From NCBI GenBank assembly GCA_003116975.1, contig BGKB01000015.1, positions 124,001 through 188,000 on the forward strand: DNA of 64,000 bases, given 5' to 3'. The notes beneath the pieces are model-generated. The model saw nothing but the letters and a program-made list of their open reading frames with translations. It was not told the origin of the DNA and did no database searches. Positions 59,217-64,000 of this stretch are shown here, piece by piece (position 1 is the first letter of the stretch; each line of letters opens with the position of its first letter). The DNA comes from Aurantiochytrium sp. KH105. Taxonomy: Eukaryota; Sar; Bigyra; Thraustochytrida; Thraustochytriidae. The translations under genes were made by a program, and so were the position numbers.

Positions 59217-61469
59217 ATGGCGACGGAGGACTTTTACGCGTGGGTGAACGGCGCCTGGCTGAATGACCCGGAGGTGAAGATCCCGGACGACTACCCGCGA
59301 TGGGGCAGCTTTCTCATGCTCGTGGAGGAGGGCATGCACGGCCAGATTGAGATCCTCGAGAGCCTGAGCTCCAAGCTGGACGAGGACGAGTCGAAACTGA
59401 ACGAGGAGGAGATCAAGCTGGCCCTCATCTGGAAGGCATCCATGCAAAGATTCGAGGACTGGCAGGCCGGCAAGGGCGACTACGCGGCCGTGGAGTCCGA
59501 GTTGGAGGCCCTGGACGCCACCATCGGCCCGAGCGTCGCGTCTACACCGGAGGCCTTTGTGGAGAACTTTGCCAAGTACATTGCGCGTTGCCAGGAACTC
59601 GGCATCGGAGGACCGATCGATTTCGACAAGGGCGCCAACATGGAGGCGAGCGATCACGAGATCCTCGACTTGGGGCCATCGGGTCTTTCTCTTCCGTCCC
59701 GTGCGTACTACCTGGATGACAATTTTTCGGAGCAACGCGCATGGTATCGCGCGCATTTGGAAAAGGTGCGCGACATGGTCGGCGCAGGCCAGCTCGAGGA
59801 AGACTTTGTGGAACGCGTGGTTCGCTTCGAGACCAAGCTTGCACAAATTACGATGAAGCGCGATCAATCGCGCAACTACGATCAGTATTACACGATCACG
59901 ACCTTGGACGACCTTCCTGGCCAGCTGAACACGCTGCGACACCTTGAAGCCAAAGAGGCAAACTTTGCCGAGAACGAGGCAGAGAATGGCGACGCGGACG
60001 TGCTCACGGAGGCCAAGGTGACCGTTTCGGAGGAAGAAATTGCCCGCATCCGGGACTTTCTCGAAGTGGCAGTGAGCCATCTGGGTCTGCGCAAGGTCAT
60101 GGAGGATAACTACCGCAAGAACTATCCGGATGCTGACGCGGCCACCATAGAGGAGGCCCAGTACCGCTTGACCGTGTACGATGGCGACTACTTTCGTCGC
60201 GTCTTCAAGCTCATTTTCCGTGAGGCCAACCATGCCGACATTCGCGCGTACATGCAGTACAAGGCAATCCGGTCTGCCTCGGGCTACTGCACGAAAGAGA
60301 TGGACGAGGAGATGTTTGACTTTTTCTCGCGCAAGCTGCGAGGTCAAAAGGCGCAAAAGGCGCCCGAGAAGCGCACGGTGAACCTGGTGAACTCGTGGGT
60401 GGACATGCTCATGGGCAAGATTTTCGTGGAGCACTTTTTTTCGGAAAAGGACAAGGAGACGCTTTTGGACATGATCCACGATGTCGTCAAGGTGATGGAG
60501 GCCTCTGTGAAGCGCAACGACTGGCTTGCCGATGCGACCAAGGGCCGTGCGCTGGAAAAGCTCAAGCGTTTCCGCAGCATGATTGGCTACCCGGATAAGT
60601 GGAAGGACTTTTCCGCACTTGTGCTGACAGTCGAGGACTCGCTCTACGAGATGCGTCAAAAGGTGATGGCCTTTGAGTACCAGGCGGAGTTTCTCGACAA
60701 AATCAATGGTCTCAAGGACAAGACCAAGTGGGAGATGCCTCCGAGCATGGTGAACGCCTACTTTCACCCGCAGCAGAATGTGATCGTCTTTCCCGCCGCT
60801 ATCATTCAGCCACCCTTTTACTCGCGGACCATGTCCGACGTACAGTTCGATCTCCCGGAGCGCCTGCAAGGGTCACTCTCGGATGCCGTAAAGGAACTTG
60901 TTTTGCGCGCCGCCAACTCGGGTGGCATTGTTGCGGTCATTGCTCACGAGATCAGTCACGGCTACGATGATCAGGGCCGCAAGTTCGACCACGATGGCAA
61001 CATGAACGACTGGTGGACGCCCGAGGACACGGAAATGTTCACTGAGAAGACGCACATTATGACGGAGCAGGTCGAGGAGTACGTCTTTATCGAGGAGGAT
61101 GCGGACGGCGCTGGCGAGCCCAAGGAGCACAAGATGTCGGCGGATCTCACGATGGGCGAGAACCTTGCGGATCTTGGCGGTCTCTCGCTCGGCCTGCAGG
61201 CCTTCAATCAGCACCTCGACGACCAAGGCGTCGACGACGAGGGTCTGCGTATCGCGCTTTGCGATGTCTTCTTTCGCTCCTGGGCCAACATCTGGAAGTC
61301 GAAGCAGAGTACACAGTTTGCGGTGCAGGCCCTTGCCACGGACCCGCACGCCCCGCCCCATTTTCGCGGCAACCTTTGCAAGAACATTGACATGTTCCAC
61401 GAGATTTACGGCACCAAGCCCGGAGACGGCATGTACCTGCCCCCGGAGAAGCGCCTTGTCATGTGGTGA
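59217..61469 (+). CDS. M13 family zinc metallopeptidase (neprilysin/PepO-like), soluble
   Basis: 750 aa from ATG 59217 (aagATGg). It begins directly with the M13 N-terminal domain (EDFYAWVNGAWL), with no signal peptide or membrane anchor. Catalytic motifs: NAYF (513-516), HEISHGYDDQGRKFD with zinc ligands H577 and H581 and catalytic E578, and GENLADLGG with third ligand E648 and D652. The C-terminal CxxW of secreted neprilysins is replaced by LVMW. The absence of leader and C-terminal cysteine points to a cytosolic, PepO-like oligopeptidase rather than an ectoenzyme. M13 enzymes cleave short peptides before hydrophobic residues. An acidic insert (EDADGAGEPKE) lies between the zinc motifs. A poly(A)-like AATAAA lies 26 bases after the stop. 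Confidence 0.95.
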   Translation: MATEDFYAWVNGAWLNDPEVKIPDDYPRWGSFLMLVEEGMHGQIEILESLSSKLDEDESKLNEEEIKLALIWKASMQRFEDWQAGKGDYAAVESELEALDATIGPSVASTPEAFVENFAKYIARCQELGIGGPIDFDKGANMEASDHEILDLGPSGLSLPSRAYYLDDNFSEQRAWYRAHLEKVRDMVGAGQLEEDFVERVVRFETKLAQITMKRDQSRNYDQYYTITTLDDLPGQLNTLRHLEAKEANFAENEAENGDADVLTEAKVTVSEEEIARIRDFLEVAVSHLGLRKVMEDNYRKNYPDADAATIEEAQYRLTVYDGDYFRRVFKLIFREANHADIRAYMQYKAIRSASGYCTKEMDEEMFDFFSRKLRGQKAQKAPEKRTVNLVNSWVDMLMGKIFVEHFFSEKDKETLLDMIHDVVKVMEASVKRNDWLADATKGRALEKLKRFRSMIGYPDKWKDFSALVLTVEDSLYEMRQKVMAFEYQAEFLDKINGLKDKTKWEMPPSMVNAYFHPQQNVIVFPAAIIQPPFYSRTMSDVQFDLPERLQGSLSDAVKELVLRAANSGGIVAVIAHEISHGYDDQGRKFDHDGNMNDWWTPEDTEMFTEKTHIMTEQVEEYVFIEEDADGAGEPKEHKMSADLTMGENLADLGGLSLGLQAFNQHLDDQGVDDEGLRIALCDVFFRSWANIWKSKQSTQFAVQALATDPHAPPHFRGNLCKNIDMFHEIYGTKPGDGMYLPPEKRLVMW

Positions 61470-61494
61470 GAAGGGCCAACGCATTGCCTGCATA

Positions 61495-61500
61495 AATAAA
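61495..61500 (+). other. Probable poly(A) signal AATAAA
   Basis: AATAAA lies 26 bases after the M13 peptidase stop, followed by a TTTCTTTCTTTTC-rich stretch. The position fits a cleavage signal. Confidence 0.45.
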
Positions 61501-61570
61501 CCTATTTCTTTCTTTTCTTTATTTTCTTGCTCATGCGCCTTTGTCGTCGTCCACTGTAAGACGTACTCAG

Positions 61571-62098
61571 TCAGTCCAAATACTTGGCTTGCTTGCTTGC
61601 GTGCAAGCTTCTTGCCGTCTGCATTTGCAGCGACTCGCGAGCAACAAAAGCCGTCACACCAACACCAATGCAGGCGGTAACGATAACAAGGGCAACGATG
61701 GCGATGGGGGCCAACACGGAAGAGACCACAAGGACAAGACCCACGATCCCGCTGAGCACGATCAAAGTGCTCTCCAACACCGTGAGCAATACGAGCCACG
61801 CCACAAGGACCACGGCCACGCCGCCGGATACGGCACATACTTGCGCGGCGGCTTTAATTCGGGGTTCTTTCTCTTGCGCCGCGTTCCACGCTTGACGCAG
61901 GGTCTCCGTCCCTGCCGCTGCTAGTCTCTCGCGCTCGTTCCACACGCGCGCGAGTGACTGTCGCCAGGATGGTGGCGCCATGCCATTGAGGCGCGCTGCC
62001 GCCGTTGGACTTCGCTTGGCGGGCCTGGGCTGCGTGCCCGGTTCGGGGCGCACGCCCGTCGCCTCCGCGACCCCGCCCGTCGCCTCCGCAACGTCCAT
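61571..62098 (-). CDS. Small triple-hydrophobic membrane protein, LDAF1/promethin-like
   Basis: 175 aa from ATG 62098. Residues 1-40 include a duplicated VAEATG[GV]. An amphipathic helix-like segment (WRQSLARVWNERERLAAAGTETLRQAW, 45-71) precedes a continuous hydrophobic region (88-153) that splits into about three segments, broken by TVLES and APIA, and a polar tail. This layout, an amphipathic helix then short hydrophobic hairpins, resembles LDAF1/promethin and other lipid-droplet proteins, but there is no decisive sequence motif. A generic reticulon-like or phage-holin-like hairpin protein is an alternative. It is convergent with the M13 gene, about 100 bases away. Confidence 0.6.
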   Translation of the reverse strand: MDVAEATGGVAEATGVRPEPGTQPRPAKRSPTAAARLNGMAPPSWRQSLARVWNERERLAAAGTETLRQAWNAAQEKEPRIKAAAQVCAVSGGVAVVLVAWLVLLTVLESTLIVLSGIVGLVLVVSSVLAPIAIVALVIVTACIGVGVTAFVARESLQMQTARSLHASKQAKYLD

Positions 62099-62583
62099 CG
62101 GGCTCTCTCAAAGATATCAGCGAGGCTACTCGATGTCTGCTGCAACTAGCACTTGCTTGGTCCAGGACGGTATCTCGTGATGGCGGCAAATAAACTCGAT
62201 GCAGACGAGAACAGTTCATTGTCAATGAAAGCAATCGATTGCTCAAGCGCTCCGCTCTGGCCATTTTCGGCCACGACATCCTCGGCCGCGACGTTGTGAA
62301 AAGCCAAGCTTTGGGTCGGTTCTTGGCCCATCTCAAGCTGTTAAAAAGCAAGTAGACCGCGTGGTGTAGATGTGAAATCAAAGGGCTCATCGTGGCGCCT
62401 AAGAAAGCTCTGTGAGGCCTGCAAGAAAACGTTTAGACAAGAATGGACTTTATTCATTCGCTGACACACGATAGATACCTCTTGCTGGGCTCGCTCTCGT
62501 CATCCCAGCACAGAGTCTAGAACCGCTGTGCGCGCCACAGCATCGCACCAAACAAGCGTCTACGTCTTGCTCTTGCCTGGGCG

Positions 62584-62832
62584 ATGCGCATCCTCTTGTA
62601 TCTAATCCCCGCCATTGCTCTCCTCGCTTGCCTGCACTGCTCGCGATGCTGTGCTGCGACCTCTGCAACACCCATCAACGCCACAAAAGCAGTTTCGGCC
62701 ACCGTCCGTCACCTCACGAGGCCCGCGCTACCAAATCCGACCGTTCCCGGCGCTCGCACGTCCAACCCTTTTTCCCATGTTCCCCTCCGCGCCGTGCAAT
62801 CCTTGCCAACGAACAAGCAAGCAACCAAATAG
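62584..62832 (+). CDS. Possible small secreted protein (82 aa)
   Basis: ATG 62584 begins MRILLYLIPAIALLACLHCS, a good signal-peptide profile (basic n-region, hydrophobic core, then AAT as a cleavage-like site). The rest is Thr/Pro/Ala-rich and ends at TAG 62830-62832, just before the (AAAC)n array. No homologue recognised. Could be chance. Confidence 0.2.
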   Translation: MRILLYLIPAIALLACLHCSRCCAATSATPINATKAVSATVRHLTRPALPNPTVPGARTSNPFSHVPLRAVQSLPTNKQATK

Positions 62833-62833
62833 T

Positions 62834-62900
62834 AACAAACAAACAAACAAACAAGCAAACAAACAAACAAACAAACAAACAAACAAACAAACAAACAAAC
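62834..62900. repeat. (AAAC)n microsatellite
   Basis: About 16 AAAC units with one AAGC variant. Its translation on the minus strand gives poly(CLFV), an artefact. Confidence 0.95.
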
Positions 62901-63453
62901 TCCAAGCACACCGCGGGCCTTTCCATATCCCCATTCCCTCGTGCATGTTCCCGGGCGCATTCTTGGCGCCTTCCCCGCTCTGGCCCAGCAGCCCTGCTCC
63001 GCTCTCTTCCCCTCACCACCGACCATCTGCGATTGGTTCTCGGCATCGCAAATTCCCGCGGCGTGTGCGCGCGTCGCGGTGCGTGCGTGCCTGTTCTGGC
63101 GAGGCCTTTTCTTTTCTTTTCTTTCCTTCTCTCGCAAACCGCAAAGCAAGCGCGACGCCGCGCAGGCAGGCAGCCAAGCCGCCAGCCAGCAAAACGCCAA
63201 CCGCGGGCCGCGGCAGCTCGGCTCGGGCGTCGTGACGCGGAGACCAAGAACTCAGAACCAACTCGACTCATCCCGGCCCATCCGATTCCGTGCCGCTCCG
63301 TCGCTCGGTCGCTCTCAGGTCGCGCCCGGGAAACCTCGGCCGAGGCAAACACGAAACGAGCCCAGCCAGCGAGCGTGGCCGCGCGTCCCGGCAGGCCCGC
63401 GGCGAGCGGCCAGGGGAGGGAGGGAGGCCGGCGGCGAGGCGCGCCACGGCGAC

Positions 63454-64000
63454 GATGGAGCGCGAGGCCGGACCGCCGCCGCCGTCTGAGGCCGCGCCCG
63501 GCGCGGCGGGCGCGCGAGATCCCGAACGGCCGGCCATACCGCCCTTCAGGCGCAACGTCCTGCTGCTCTCGGTGGCATGGTGTTTCGGCGTCGCGGCGGC
63601 CTTCATGCAGCTGAGCGCCACCACGCTCGCCGTGGCCGAGCTGTACGATGAGTCGAAGTCCACGCTGCCGCTCGGCGTCCTCATGGCCTCGGCCGCGGTC
63701 TTTGCGGCGCTCGTTCCGCACATGACGCCGCGCTACGGGAAGTGGCGCGTCTACGGGACGGCCACCTGCCTCGGGATGGTCATGGCCGCCGTGGAGCTGG
63801 CCGTCGTGTACACCGTGGGGAAAGGCATCAACGAGAATGGCGGCGTCGTGGACCCGGAAGACGGCAGGCTCGTCTTTATTGTGATCATGGTCTCTTGCGT
63901 GCCGCAAGGCTTCGTCTACGCGTGCGCCAACAACTTCCGCCTGACCTCTGTCGACTACGCCGTGGAAAAACGACAAATCCCGATCGCCATCTCCATGACG
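63454..64000 (+). CDS. Major facilitator superfamily transporter, N-terminal part (3' partial)
   Basis: ATG 63454 (acgATGg) opens 182 codons that run off the window end. After a Pro/Ala-rich 30-residue head come hydrophobic helices at about 33-60 (NVLLLSVAWCFGVAAAFMQL), 72-88 (PLGVLMASAAVFAALVP) and 100-120 (YGTATCLGMVMAAVELAVV). The short RYGKWR loop after helix 2 is like the MFS G-x-x-[DN]-[RK]-x-G-[RK]-[RK] loop. The NNFRLTSVDYAVEKRQIPIAISM segment resembles the FYR[FL]xAxDxxP...R..AIS pattern of a widespread MFS subfamily. Substrate is unknown. A divergent promoter region precedes it. Confidence 0.75.

Larger units (their letters stand above)
62099..63453. other. Divergent spacer before the MFS transporter
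   Basis: 1.35 kb. It includes an 82-codon plus ORF with a signal-peptide-like start (62584-62832), the (AAAC)n array (62834-62900) and a GC-rich region near the transporter start. The long minus-strand ORF across 62714-63976 is the shadow of the transporter. Confidence 0.5.

Noticed and set aside
58521..60869. 782-codon minus-strand ORF
   Set aside because: Antisense shadow of the M13 peptidase; His/Leu/Val-rich reverse-complement composition.
62714..63976. 420-codon minus-strand ORF
   Set aside because: Antisense of the MFS transporter plus the (AAAC)n array (poly CLFV).
1..64000. tRNA and rRNA genes
   Set aside because: I looked for GGTTCGANTCC-type B boxes and their complements on both strands and for rRNA-like conserved blocks; nothing folded or matched convincingly. 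A tRNAscan run would settle it.

Overview
This is a GC-rich eukaryotic nuclear window. It has long, mostly uninterrupted reading frames for typical eukaryotic proteins: an augmin subunit, MSH3, PIG-S, a mitochondrial ATP synthase stalk subunit, a mitochondrial dehydrogenase kinase and a DHHC S-acyltransferase. Genes have a purine at -3 of the start codon and lie in both orientations, separated by GC-rich, microsatellite-laden spacers. I infer an intron-poor protist, most likely a thraustochytrid/labyrinthulomycete stramenopile. That assignment rests on gene style only, because no rRNA or other marker is present.

Layout. 0-5.4 kb: the 3' part of an ARL13-like GTPase with two C-terminal Tudor domains, then a convergent RGS+AGC kinase (GRK-like) whose N-terminus seems to sit in another frame. 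5.4-9 kb: spacer with an 8-base N gap. 9-18 kb: a four-repeat PUR protein, HAUS3, ATP synthase subunit d and MSH3. 18-31 kb: a DHYC-type palmitoyltransferase, a FAM13-like RhoGAP-related protein, a PDH/BCKDH kinase, an NHL-repeat protein and a PAP2 lipid phosphatase. 31-40 kb: a sphingosine-kinase-like enzyme with a polycysteine stretch, a 5.5 kb microsatellite-rich spacer, and a glycerol kinase with a lipidation-type N-terminal extension.

40.8-49.4 kb is a lineage-specific accessory island. It holds three consecutive plus-strand ORFs broken by stops or frame changes. Next come two tandem 637-codon genes (period 2268 bp) that fuse a PD-(D/E)XK nuclease-like domain to a kinase-like domain lacking its catalytic motifs, the architecture of Crinkler/RHS-type (CR) effectors. 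Two small orphan ORFs follow. The two CR copies are mosaic: 41 amino-acid differences fall in residues 1-264 and only 8 in residues 265-637.

50-64 kb returns to housekeeping genes: a large orphan protein, a gamma-glutamyltransferase-like enzyme, a CAMK-type kinase starting at a myristoylation consensus, PIG-S, a soluble M13 metallopeptidase, a small triple-hydrophobic membrane protein resembling lipid-droplet assembly factors, and the start of an MFS transporter. Recurring themes are lipid and membrane biology (PAP2, SphK, glycerol kinase, DHHC, PIG-S) and proteins with predicted N-terminal lipid anchors.
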